Below are positions 9,793 through 18,092 of a stretch of DNA of 64,000 bases, one piece after another. Source of the stretch: Polaromonas sp. Its GTDB lineage: Bacteria; Pseudomonadota; Gammaproteobacteria; Burkholderiales; Burkholderiaceae_C. The first letter of the stretch is position 1; the number at the start of each line of letters is the position of its first letter. Made by a program: the position numbers and the translations under genes. The notes below the pieces were generated by a model. The model was not told where the DNA came from. It saw only the letters and a program-made list of their open reading frames with translations, and did not search any database. The stretch is from positions 248,001 to 312,000 of the forward strand of contig JAAFJR010000003.1 in NCBI GenBank assembly GCA_013298945.1, in the 5' to 3' direction.

Positions 9793-9850
9793 GATTTATG
9801 CCTCTAGCCAGCGTACTTTTTGCCTAAGCAGCTATATTTTTAATAGCGTT
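9793..9850 (-). repeat. Dispersed ~55-bp repeat, copy 2, overlapping a gene end
   Basis: On the minus strand: AACGCTATTAAAAATATAGC then TGCTTAGGCA and CTGGCTAGAGGCAT. It supplies the final codons and TAG stop of the zinc-ribbon gene (positions 9824-9850) and ends about 15 bases from the convergent gor stop. Confidence 0.85.
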
Positions 9851-10873
9851 TGTGCCGCATACATGGCAAAATTTAGAAAACGCGCTCTTGCGGGCGTTGC
9901 AAGGCGTGCAGTGGTCAAACAGGCTGATGCCACAGTGGGGGCAAAAGTCGATCTCTGGGTTTTTCAAATCTACCGCTCGCTCGCAGCCTGGGCACACGGC
10001 TTTGGACAGGCGCGTCAGCGCGGTGTCGTAGCTCAGTTCCTCACGGCGTTGCACATCGGGTAATTGTTCCGCTAGTTTTTGCTTTTCCAAGTAACGGTTC
10101 AGCGACACAATAGCCTGCCGCCCGACCAGCACCGTGATGATGATGCCCACCACATAACGCACATAGCCACCGTAGCTGGGCAAGTAGGGCACGAGTTCGA
10201 CGAAAAAAGCGAACAGCGCAAAGAAGATAAACCCCCAAACAAAGGGCCAATAAGTGCCCTTGCGCTTTTTCACAAACAACCAGCCGGCGATAGCCAGCAG
10301 GGGCAACGTCAAGGCTAAGCGGTACAAAAATACCCGCAATTCCAGCTGGCGTGATTCGCTGTCCAGCTTCTTCTGGGCGGCTTGTTCTTGCTCACCCAAA
10401 AAAATTTGAGCACGTTGTGAAGCTTGCTGCGCGTTCAAGATCAGCTGTTGCTGGGCTTCGACCGTGCCACCTGCGGCGCGTTCTTTGGCTTTTAGGGCGT
10501 CCAGCGCTTGGGTGCGGGAGATTAATTCAGCATCTTGGTCGGCCTGCTGTGTCACGCGGCGGGTGGCTAGCCAGTTGTTGAAGGTTTCACGGGCGGCGAC
10601 AGTGTCAGCTCTTGCAACGCTGAGTTTGAGTTGGGATTGCTCTAAGACATCTCCCGCCTCTTTCACCGCTTTGTCAGATGCTTTGATGGTGTTGCGCAAC
10701 GCTTCGCTGGCGGTTTTGTCCATAAAGTCGCTCAGCTGAAGCTGCTTTTCGACTTTAGGCAAATCGTCCACCACCGTGCCACCCAAGCCGATCAAAAAGC
10801 TAGCAAACACCAGTGCCACCAGCCACAGGCCACGGTGAAACCATTTTTCAGAAAGGCGTAAAGATTTGCTCAT
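9824..10873 (-). CDS. Membrane protein with coiled coil and C-terminal double zinc ribbon
   Basis: 349 residues with AAAGGAG just before the ATG. Order: an N-terminal membrane segment (~15-33), a long helical, probably coiled-coil region (~50-175), three or so membrane segments (~180-250), and a cytosolic tail with three CxxC pairs (CPGC, CPHC, CHVC plus CTPC) typical of double zinc ribbons. Function is unknown; the ribbons suggest binding to protein or nucleic acid. The last eight residues, NAIKNIAA, and the stop are encoded by the dispersed repeat, so the original C-terminus was probably different. Confidence 0.8.
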   Translation of the reverse strand: MSKSLRLSEKWFHRGLWLVALVFASFLIGLGGTVVDDLPKVEKQLQLSDFMDKTASEALRNTIKASDKAVKEAGDVLEQSQLKLSVARADTVAARETFNNWLATRRVTQQADQDAELISRTQALDALKAKERAAGGTVEAQQQLILNAQQASQRAQIFLGEQEQAAQKKLDSESRQLELRVFLYRLALTLPLLAIAGWLFVKKRKGTYWPFVWGFIFFALFAFFVELVPYLPSYGGYVRYVVGIIITVLVGRQAIVSLNRYLEKQKLAEQLPDVQRREELSYDTALTRLSKAVCPGCERAVDLKNPEIDFCPHCGISLFDHCTPCNARKSAFSKFCHVCGTNAIKNIAA

Positions 10874-10893
10874 ATCGACTCCTTTGATACTAA

Positions 10894-12807
10894 TTATTGA
10901 TTCAACAATGCGGCAACGCGCGCATGCAAAGTGTCGGTTTGAACTTGTGCGGGCTGCAAAGCCGCGCCCACATTTAACCCAACACGGCTAAACACGCCGC
11001 GTCTGAACGGCCTTACCATCGCGCCGTCTTTTTCAATGCGGCTGAAGTACGAGCCCCACAAATTCGTTAGAGCCATAGGGATGACGGGTGCAGTCACGCC
11101 GTCGCGTTCTGCATTGCCCAAGATTTTCATAATCCCGCCTTTGAAGGGCTGCAGCGTACCGTCTTTGGTGATGCCGCCTTCGGGGAAAATGGCTAGCAAA
11201 TCACCGTCGCGCAGTACTTTGGCAGCAGCTTCAAAAGCGGCTTCGTAGGCGGCGGGGTCTTCAGAACGGGGGGCAATCGGTATCGCTTTGGCGAGCTTGA
11301 ACAATGCGCCTAGGACAGGCTGTTTGAAGATGCGGTAATCCATCACAAAATAAATCGGGCGTGGGCTGGCGGCCATCAACAGCACAGCGTCCACGTAGCT
11401 GACGTGGTTGCAGGTCAAAATCGCCGCGCCTTCTAGCGGAATATGTTCATCACGCGTGACTTTGAAGCGATACACCAGTCGCGACATGATCCAGGCAACA
11501 AAGCGCAGCAAATACTCCGGCACCAGCAAGAAAATATAAGCCGCGACGATGGCATTGGCAATGCCTACAAATAAGAAGATCTGTGGGATGGTGAAAGCCG
11601 CTTTGAGCAAAGCCCCTGCCAAGATAGAGCTCATAATCATGAAGAGCGCATTCAAAATATTATTGGCTGCAATGATGCGCGCACGGTGTGTGGCTTGGCT
11701 GCGCAGCTGAATCAACGCATACATGGGTACGCTGTAAAGCCCTGCAAATAGGCTGAGTAAGGCTAAATCTGCCAGCACGCGCCAATGCGCCGGCTGCGAC
11801 ATGAAGGCAGAGACACCCATCACCCCAGACGCAGGCAAGCTGCGCGACGCAAAATAAAGGTCAATCGCGAACACACTCATTCCAATCGCGCCAAACGGTA
11901 CCAGCCCAATTTCAACATGGCGTTTGCTCAGTACCTCGCACAAAAGCGAACCGGTTGCAATGCCGATAGAGAAAACAACCAGCAGCAAAGATGCTACTTG
12001 CGCGTCGCCATGTAGCACTTCTTTGGCAAAACTAGGGAATTGGCTTAAAAATACGGCGCCAAAAAACCACATCCAGCTGATGCCCAGCATCGAGCGAAAA
12101 ACCACGATGTTTTCATGCGCCAGTTTCAGGTTACGCCAAGTCTCTGTCAGTGGGTTCCAGTTGATTTTTAAACCAGGGTCTGTCGCAGGCGCAGTGGGAA
12201 TAAATTGCGACACGGCACGCCCCAGCAAAGCCAAAACAACGCAACCAATCGCCACATACTGCGGCCCCACGCTGGGTATAGCTACCAGCAAGCCGCCCAC
12301 CACTTGCCCAAGCAAAATCGCCACAAAAGTGCCCATTTCCACCATGCCGTTGCCGCCAGTCAGCTCGCGTTCACTCAAAGCTTGCGGTAAGTAAGCAAAT
12401 TTAACCGGGCCAAACAAAGTAGAGTGCAAGCCCATCAAAAAAGTGCAACCCAGTAAAACAGGGACTTGCACATTGACGTTGCTGCTGGTGAAGCCCCAAG
12501 CAGCAATCAGCATGATCACAATTTCAAGGTTCTTCACGAAGCGAATCATCTGCGTTTTTTCAAACTTGTCCGTCAACTGCCCACTGGTGGCAGAGAACAA
12601 CAAAAACGGCAAAATAAACAAAGCGCCAATCGCCAAACCAGCCATCGCTGGTGGTAACCAACTGACGCTGAGCTGGTAAGTCACCATCACCGTAAAGGCA
12701 AATTTAAACAAGTTATCGTTCGCCGCGCCAGAAAACTGCGTCCAAAAGAAAGGTGCAAAGCGGCGTTGTTTGAGAAGCGCGAATTGGTTGGGGTGTTCGT
12801 TTTGCAT
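10894..12807 (-). CDS. MFS transporter fused to 1-acylglycerol-3-phosphate acyltransferase
   Basis: 637 residues. The first ~420 form a 12-segment MFS permease of the lysophospholipid transporter (LplT) kind (NQFALLKQRRFAPFFWTQF start). The last ~200 are a PlsC acyltransferase with the HX4D motif (NHVSYVD) and the FPEGGI motif. The architecture suggests import or flipping of a lysophospholipid followed by reacylation at the inner membrane. Unlike the three-part LplT-Aas proteins of some bacteria there is no AMP-binding acyl-ACP synthetase domain, so an acyl-ACP or acyl-CoA donor must come from elsewhere. Twenty bases separate it from the zinc-ribbon gene downstream. Confidence 0.88.
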   Translation of the reverse strand: MQNEHPNQFALLKQRRFAPFFWTQFSGAANDNLFKFAFTVMVTYQLSVSWLPPAMAGLAIGALFILPFLLFSATSGQLTDKFEKTQMIRFVKNLEIVIMLIAAWGFTSSNVNVQVPVLLGCTFLMGLHSTLFGPVKFAYLPQALSERELTGGNGMVEMGTFVAILLGQVVGGLLVAIPSVGPQYVAIGCVVLALLGRAVSQFIPTAPATDPGLKINWNPLTETWRNLKLAHENIVVFRSMLGISWMWFFGAVFLSQFPSFAKEVLHGDAQVASLLLVVFSIGIATGSLLCEVLSKRHVEIGLVPFGAIGMSVFAIDLYFASRSLPASGVMGVSAFMSQPAHWRVLADLALLSLFAGLYSVPMYALIQLRSQATHRARIIAANNILNALFMIMSSILAGALLKAAFTIPQIFLFVGIANAIVAAYIFLLVPEYLLRFVAWIMSRLVYRFKVTRDEHIPLEGAAILTCNHVSYVDAVLLMAASPRPIYFVMDYRIFKQPVLGALFKLAKAIPIAPRSEDPAAYEAAFEAAAKVLRDGDLLAIFPEGGITKDGTLQPFKGGIMKILGNAERDGVTAPVIPMALTNLWGSYFSRIEKDGAMVRPFRRGVFSRVGLNVGAALQPAQVQTDTLHARVAALLNQ

Positions 12808-12827
12808 ATTCTTTAATATAACCTGAG

Positions 12828-13586
12828 TTAGTTTGAGTTGGTCTGCGATTTAGCGTGTGTCCGCAGCGCTGAAATAACCGGCCAAGCAGCAAAACTAGCC
12901 ACGATGTGCTTGAGGCTATGGCCAGAGATGATGTGTGACGTCAGGTCATACACAGCGTGATCGGTCAGCTCAAAGGCTTTCGCAATGGCGTAAATCAGAA
13001 TCACTACGGCCCAATTCACGGCCAGCGCGCCGCGCACGGGCCGTCGTGTAGCCAAACAAAGCACCAAGGCCATGCCGCCAAATTGTAGAACCAGCCAAGG
13101 CAAGACATTGCCTGACACCGACCATAACCAAACGCTAAAGGCGCCGCAAAGTAATACCAGCCAGCACAAGCTTGCACCCGCTCGTAGGCTAACGCGATCT
13201 GCTACCGCCAAGCCCATTAAGCCCGCGAAGGCAAAAACCATCCCCCAGCGGTCTATGGCTAGGTTAGCGTTAGTGGGTGCTAAGTGATACCAACTTGAGG
13301 CAAATGCAGTCAGGATGAGCCCAAAGAAGAAAAGAGCACATAAGCTGGCGTTTGTCCGGTTTAATTTAACACTTGGCAAGGACATTAACCCCGCAAGCCC
13401 CCAAAGTGCAAACGGCAAGTTGCTAAGTACATCAGCTGCGTTAGGAAAATAGCCAAAAAATCGTTGATCCGCAAAATCATGCTGTTGCACAGGTTGAGAA
13501 ATTGCGGGACCCAAAAGGGCGAAGAGCGTGAGTGCGCAGATAGCTAACAACAGTTTGTGTTCAGCGCCTTCAAGTTTGAGAGTCAT
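12828..13586 (-). CDS. Alkaline ceramidase-family (CREST) membrane hydrolase
   Basis: 252 residues from the ATG at 13586, preceded by AAGG; a longer frame starting at 13676 adds 30 residues that look untranslated. Seven or so hydrophobic segments are visible. The pattern NAADVLSNLPFA, SSWYHLAP, DRWGM and SGHSLKHIVAS places conserved Ser, His, Asp and an HxxxH pair as in the ceramidase/CREST superfamily of zinc-dependent membrane hydrolases. Substrate is unknown; bacterial members need not act on ceramide. It lies 20 bases upstream of the MFS-PlsC fusion on the same strand, hinting at a shared lipid-related transcript. Confidence 0.75.
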   Translation of the reverse strand: MTLKLEGAEHKLLLAICALTLFALLGPAISQPVQQHDFADQRFFGYFPNAADVLSNLPFALWGLAGLMSLPSVKLNRTNASLCALFFFGLILTAFASSWYHLAPTNANLAIDRWGMVFAFAGLMGLAVADRVSLRAGASLCWLVLLCGAFSVWLWSVSGNVLPWLVLQFGGMALVLCLATRRPVRGALAVNWAVVILIYAIAKAFELTDHAVYDLTSHIISGHSLKHIVASFAAWPVISALRTHAKSQTNSN

Positions 13587-13723
13587 CTTTAGCCTTTCAA
13601 TAAATCCTTTGATATGCGGATTCTGTTCAGGTGATTCATAAATAGGGCTTAATATCAATACAATATAAGAAAACAATCTGTTAAGTATTAATATTCGATA
13701 CTAAATTCGTCAGAAAGAACGCC

Positions 13724-14461
13724 ATGAGCACCAGTGCAGACCTTGTCGTCGCGATAAAAAAAGAACTCAAAGCCGTGCAAATGACGTATGCAGATTTGGC
13801 GGTGGCGCTGGACATGGCGGAGTCCAGCGTGAAGCGAATGTTGGCGAAAGGGGACATGCCGTTGTCACGCATCGACGCCATTTGCCGTGCGTTGAAACTG
13901 GATTTTGCCGAGCTGGCGCGGCGTGTGGCAGATGCTCAGCCGCTGCTGGCGCAGTTGACCGAGGCACAAGAAAAGGCGGTGGTCGCTGATAAAAAGTTGT
14001 TACTTGCCGCTATTTGCGTGTTGTCGCAGTGGACACTCGAACAAATCACAAGCAGCTACCGGTTGACTGAGGCCGAATGCATCCAGTATTTAGCACAGCT
14101 TGACAGAATTGGCATCATCGAACTCAAACCCATGAGCCGTTATCGCCTGAAATTAGCAAAAACCTTTCGCTGGCGGCCGCATGGCGCGGTGATGAATTAT
14201 TTTCGTGAAAACGCGCTACTGGATTATTTCGCGGGTGGTTTTGACGGCGAAGGCGAAGGCTTGCTACTCGTACATGGCTCTATCAGCAAAAGCCTGGCGC
14301 CTTCGTTTTTGGAGCGTATGCAACGTGTGGCGCAAGATTTCGCACAGCAACATCAAGCAGATCAAAAACTGGCTGACAAAGACCGCGAAGGCTACACGCT
14401 TTTGCTGGCGATGCGAAGCTGGGAGTTTGAGGCGTTTGAAGCCCTGCGCAGAAAAAAGTAA
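13724..14461 (+). CDS. XRE-family helix-turn-helix transcriptional regulator
   Basis: 245 residues. Residues ~5-65 form a Cro/CI-type helix-turn-helix (MTYADLAVALDMAESSVKRM). The remaining ~180 residues are a helical C-terminal region without a recognised ligand domain; residues ~90-140 look like a second winged-helix-like unit (LEQITSSYRLTEAECIQYL). It is divergent from the ceramidase-family gene 137 bases away, so it may control that operon. Confidence 0.8.
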   Translation: MSTSADLVVAIKKELKAVQMTYADLAVALDMAESSVKRMLAKGDMPLSRIDAICRALKLDFAELARRVADAQPLLAQLTEAQEKAVVADKKLLLAAICVLSQWTLEQITSSYRLTEAECIQYLAQLDRIGIIELKPMSRYRLKLAKTFRWRPHGAVMNYFRENALLDYFAGGFDGEGEGLLLVHGSISKSLAPSFLERMQRVAQDFAQQHQADQKLADKDREGYTLLLAMRSWEFEAFEALRRKK

Positions 14462-14508
14462 TGGTTGTTTGTCACACCCTTGTAACCCGTCCGTAGCACA
14501 ATAGTCAC

Positions 14509-16035
14509 ATGCCTAAACATTTGCCAAGCTTATTACCCGCATTTATTGCGCCAGCACAATTTACCGACGCAGCGAGCGCCATCGCGCAAGTGCAAACAAT
14601 TTATAACGCCCAAATCGAGCATTTACGCACAGCGATGCAGCGTTTTGTCTCTGAAGGCGATGCAGATATTGATTTAACAAAATTACAAAAAGTCAGGGCG
14701 TTTTACCCGTTTGTACGTATCCACACTGATACCATGCTGCGCTCGCAGCTGCCAGATTTGGCCCGTCTGAGCTTTGGCTTTGTTGCCGAGCCTGGTCGGT
14801 ACGAAACCACCTTGACGCGGCCAGATTTGTATGCCAACTATTATTTAGAGCAATTTCGTTTGCTACTGCAAAACCACAAAGTTGTACTTGAAATCGGCAC
14901 GAGCACGCAGCCGATACCGATTCACTTTTCGTTTGCTGAGCATGACCATGTTGAAGGCAATATGAGCGCAGAGCGCCGTAGTTTGATGCGCGATGTGTTT
15001 GATTTGCCAGATTTAGCGTCTATGGATGACGGCATAGCCAACGGCACGTTTGAACCCAAGGCGGGCGAGGCGATGCCGCTGTCGCTTTTCACCGCGCCGC
15101 GCGTGGACTACTCCTTGCACCGGCTGCGCCACTACACAGGCACAGCGCCCGAGTGGTTTCAAAACTTTGTGTTGTTTACCAATTACCAGTTTTACATCGA
15201 CGAGTTTGTAAAGCTTGGCCATGAGGAAATGGCTAACCCAAACAGCGAGTACATCGCTTTTATTGAGCCTGGGAATGTGGTGACGCGGCGCTTAGGTTTT
15301 GCTGCAGAGCAAAATGATGACCTGGGTTCGCCTCCTCCACGCTTACCACAGATGCCCGGCTACCACCTGGTGCGGACCGATAGAACCGGCATCAGCATGG
15401 TCAACATCGGTGTCGGCCCAGCGAATGCCAAAAATATCACCGACCACATCGCTGTGCTGCGCCCGCATGCTTGGATCATGCTGGGCCACTGCGCTGGCCT
15501 GCGTAACACACAGCAGCTGGGCGACTATGTGCTGGCGCACGGCTATGTGCGCGAAGACCATGTGCTGGACGAAGAGCTGCCGCTGTGGGTGCCGATTCCG
15601 GCTTTGGCTGAAATTCAGCTGGCACTGGAACGTGCCGTGGCCGATGTGACTCAAATCAAGGGCGCTGAGCTCAAACGCATCATGCGCACTGGTACGGTGG
15701 CATCCACCGATAACCGTAACTGGGAGCTGCTGCCCGACAACACGCCACAGCGCCGCTTCAGCCAAAGCCGCGCCGTAGCGCTGGACATGGAAAGCGCAAC
15801 AATAGCGGCCAACGGCTTTCGCTTCCGCGTCCCCTACGGCACTTTGCTGTGCGTGAGCGACAAACCGCTGCACGGTGAGATCAAGTTGCCGGGCATGGCC
15901 AACCACTTCTATCGCGAGCGGGTTGATCAACATCTACGTATCGGTATCCGCACCATCGAATTACTGCGTGAACAAGGTGTTGACCAGCTGCATAGTCGCA
16001 AGTTACGAAGCTTTGCCGAAGTGGCATTTCAGTAA
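14509..16035 (+). CDS. amn: AMP nucleosidase
   Basis: 508 residues. It hydrolyses AMP to adenine and ribose 5-phosphate in the cytosol. The N-terminal AMP-nucleosidase-specific domain is followed by the nucleoside-phosphorylase-like domain with LGHCAGLR, RAVALDMESATIAANGFRFR and LCVSDKPLHGE, the last two typical of Amn. Length matches the proteobacterial enzyme (~484-510). It begins 47 bases after the regulator's stop. Confidence 0.94.
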   Translation: MPKHLPSLLPAFIAPAQFTDAASAIAQVQTIYNAQIEHLRTAMQRFVSEGDADIDLTKLQKVRAFYPFVRIHTDTMLRSQLPDLARLSFGFVAEPGRYETTLTRPDLYANYYLEQFRLLLQNHKVVLEIGTSTQPIPIHFSFAEHDHVEGNMSAERRSLMRDVFDLPDLASMDDGIANGTFEPKAGEAMPLSLFTAPRVDYSLHRLRHYTGTAPEWFQNFVLFTNYQFYIDEFVKLGHEEMANPNSEYIAFIEPGNVVTRRLGFAAEQNDDLGSPPPRLPQMPGYHLVRTDRTGISMVNIGVGPANAKNITDHIAVLRPHAWIMLGHCAGLRNTQQLGDYVLAHGYVREDHVLDEELPLWVPIPALAEIQLALERAVADVTQIKGAELKRIMRTGTVASTDNRNWELLPDNTPQRRFSQSRAVALDMESATIAANGFRFRVPYGTLLCVSDKPLHGEIKLPGMANHFYRERVDQHLRIGIRTIELLREQGVDQLHSRKLRSFAEVAFQ

Positions 16036-16070
16036 AAGGTAGTTATACGTTATACTGAATTTATAGCATT

Positions 16071-16130
16071 CATTTATGCCTCTATCCGGCGTATTTATTG
16101 CCTAAGTAGCTATTAAAATCATAGCAATTC
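16071..16130 (-). repeat. Dispersed ~55-bp repeat, copy 3
   Basis: Minus strand: TTGCTATGATTTTAATAGCT then ACTTAGGCAATAAATACGCC and GGATAGAGGCATAAATG. It follows amn and supplies the TGA stop of the TlpA-like remnant. Confidence 0.85.
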
Positions 16131-16459
16131 AGCGATGGTATCCCACAACTCTGGTGGTATGCGCCCGTTGCTACGCTCAACCAGATTACCGGTTTTGTCA
16201 ATCAAATAAGTCACGGGCAATTGGCTGCGCAGAAGTTGCGCAGTACCAAGGTTGTCTTTGAAACTAGGATCACCCGCCCAAAGCTGGGCGAAGCGCTGTT
16301 TGGTGGGTACGGACGCGTTGAGAGTCGCGTTATAGCTGTCAACATCCTGCATGCGCTTGTCTACGCTGACCAATACATCAGCATGAGCACCTTGCCTTTG
16401 AGTGATCCAAAAGAAGCGAGAACGGCGTTAAACAAATTTAAAGAGGATGACTTGTTCAT
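16119..16459 (-). pseudogene. Remnant of a TlpA-like thioredoxin-fold gene
   Basis: Two pieces in different frames look like one redoxin. Minus strand from 16459 encodes a segment ending GSLKGKVLMLMYWSA, the strand that precedes a CxxC site, then hits a stop. Directly after, in another frame, comes VSVDKRMQDVDSYN and then QLPVTYLIDKTGNLVERSNG, the C-terminal half of a TlpA fold. The CxxC active site and about half the domain between are missing. Both sides share TGGTCAGCG, so a short-repeat deletion could explain the loss (inference). Repeat copies 3 and 4 flank it. Confidence 0.55.
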
Positions 16460-16500
16460 TGATTTTTCAGATACGGCGTTAGCAGCCAGAAAATAGCGCT

Positions 16501-16556
16501 CATTTTGGCACTAGCCAACGTATTTCAGCACTTATTAGCTATTAAAAATATAGCAT
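16501..16556 (-). repeat. Dispersed ~55-bp repeat, copy 4 (diverged)
   Basis: Minus strand: TGCTATATTTTTAATAGCTA then AATACGTTGGCTAGTGCC. It is less conserved in the middle than the other copies. Confidence 0.7.
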
Positions 16557-16588
16557 ATCGCTTACTCATGTTGGGCTAAGTTTGCAAG

Positions 16589-16614
16589 GTGAATATTCAC
16601 ATTTCGTTGTGAAT
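16589..16614. promoter_or_regulatory. Candidate operator upstream of the DyP cluster
   Basis: A perfect 12-bp palindrome GTGAATATTCAC (16589-16600) is followed nine bases later by a further GTGAAT half-site (16609-16614). It lies about 75 bases before the first gene of the cluster. Which regulator binds is unknown. Confidence 0.35.
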
Positions 16615-16688
16615 TTGCGCACAATCGGTAGGCATGACAACGAAGCAGTTCTAAAATGTAACAACACTGTTTTGATCTGGGGAGTTGC

Positions 16689-17357
16689 ATGTCCAATATC
16701 GCTGGTAAAGCCTATGCCATCAATGTCATCACACCGATTCGGTGGTGGACGACGTGGCTAAATAAGTTGATTTTTTGGTTTGCCCTCAAGCGCCCAAAAT
16801 TTCTGAATGGCTTGCAGACTCTGTCGTTGATTCATTATGCGCGCTGGGTGATTGTGGGGCGCAATGAGTTCCCCTTGTTGTCGCCTGATCAACCCAAAGA
16901 AAATTTGCGTTACAGCTACATGCTGTTTTTCAGCAACTTCAATGGCAGCTGGGAGCAGTATGTTGATTCCTTCACCTTTGCCATCCCCAGCGGTTTAGAT
17001 ATGTTTTGGAAGTGGAATATCCGTTATCCCAAATCGGTGCCGCTAACGCCGTTTCACGATTACATACGCTACAACCAAATTCAAACGGATCATTATTACA
17101 ACGCTTACCCGATAGCGACGGCTAATGATGTGAAAAGTGCCAAGAAGCTACATCTCGCTTTGATGGATTTTGATGCTCGCCTTGATGTGCAAGCCAGTGA
17201 CGATGCATTTCAAAAAAGCTTTTATAAATTACTGCGTGATTTGCAACATGATATGGCGACAATGCGGCACACGCCTATCGTCAGCATGGCGGCACAAAAT
17301 GTGCAAATGCGATTGGCTGCAGATCGTCTGCGCCGCGAAAATGCTACATACGAATGA
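16689..17357 (+). CDS. Unknown protein, paralogue of the next gene, in the DyP cluster
   Basis: 222 residues with GGGGAG before the ATG. No signal peptide; a hydrophobic aromatic stretch near residues 20-45 may touch the membrane. Key pieces are SNIAGKAYAINVITPI at the start, LRYSYMLFFSNFNGSWEQY in the middle and a hydrophobic WKW motif. The same layout (N-terminal GxAYAxxxxxPI, then YxxFxSNxxGxxxxY) recurs in the next gene, so the two are paralogues. I recall similar unnamed proteins beside DyP peroxidases in other bacteria, but cannot check. Function unknown. Confidence 0.75.
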   Translation: MSNIAGKAYAINVITPIRWWTTWLNKLIFWFALKRPKFLNGLQTLSLIHYARWVIVGRNEFPLLSPDQPKENLRYSYMLFFSNFNGSWEQYVDSFTFAIPSGLDMFWKWNIRYPKSVPLTPFHDYIRYNQIQTDHYYNAYPIATANDVKSAKKLHLALMDFDARLDVQASDDAFQKSFYKLLRDLQHDMATMRHTPIVSMAAQNVQMRLAADRLRRENATYE

Positions 17358-17364
17358 GGTGCAC

Positions 17365-18057
17365 ATGAACAGAAATATATCTGGCAACGCATATGCACTC
17401 ACCATGCTTTGCCCTATCAAACAAGGTGTTGAGGCAAATAGGATTTATGCGGATTTGATTCGCGATAGGCTTGAATCTTGGAATCTTGAAGGTATTAGCC
17501 CGTTGGCGAAAGTCCCGAATACATATTTGTGTCGCTTTTTCGTATTGGATGACATTTACACAGAATCTTTACCAGGAGCCAGCATTTGGGATGCTTTGTC
17601 TGACATACGCATCATCCCGTCTAACAAACAACGCTTAGCAGCTTTGCCGCATACCGACCATTTGCAGTCACGTTATTTGGTTTTTACGAGTAATTTGCAC
17701 GGCGATGTCGACACTTACTTGCAGGGCATGTGGCAAAACATGCAAACTGAAATTCAATCTATTTGGCAATATTGTTATGGTTTTGAAGATGTGAAAGATG
17801 CGGTAAGTTTTGTCGCATATGCCAAGAAATGCTGCATGGATACAGCGTTGTTTTTCGTTGGGTCCAATGACGATTCCTTAACAGCACAGCTCAAAGCCTT
17901 GTATGTCAAGCAAGAGTTTTCACGCTTTGCGCAAGAAACACAAGACATGCCAGCAGCTGAACTGAGGCAAGCTTATACAGCGTTTATGCAACGCATTAAG
18001 CCTAGAAATGTTGATGAGCCAACTTGGAAAGCTGGAGATAAGCATGCTGGCTTATAG
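17365..18057 (+). CDS. Unknown protein, paralogue of the previous gene, in the DyP cluster
   Basis: 230 residues from ATG 17365, seven bases after the previous stop and preceded by GAGG; a longer open frame upstream overlaps the first gene and is not used. It begins RNISGNAYALTMLCPIK and carries LQSRYLVFTSNLHGDVDTYL, matching the paralogue's core motif. Several cysteines (CYGF, KKCC) are not shared. No known domain is recognised. Tight spacing implies co-translation with the paralogue and the DyP gene. Confidence 0.75.
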   Translation: MNRNISGNAYALTMLCPIKQGVEANRIYADLIRDRLESWNLEGISPLAKVPNTYLCRFFVLDDIYTESLPGASIWDALSDIRIIPSNKQRLAALPHTDHLQSRYLVFTSNLHGDVDTYLQGMWQNMQTEIQSIWQYCYGFEDVKDAVSFVAYAKKCCMDTALFFVGSNDDSLTAQLKALYVKQEFSRFAQETQDMPAAELRQAYTAFMQRIKPRNVDEPTWKAGDKHAGL

Positions 18058-18092
18058 AAAACAAAATTGCACAGATAGAGTGAGATAAAAAC

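Noticed and set aside
16384-16496. Short plus-strand frame ending EARTALNKFKEDDLF...
   Set aside because: Looks like a gene end but has no family match, no good start signal, and lies opposite the TlpA-like remnant; either strand could be spurious.
17170-17364. Upstream extension of the second DyP-cluster paralogue
   Set aside because: Overlaps the first paralogue in another frame; the ATG at 17365 has GAGG upstream and begins the sequence shared by both paralogues.
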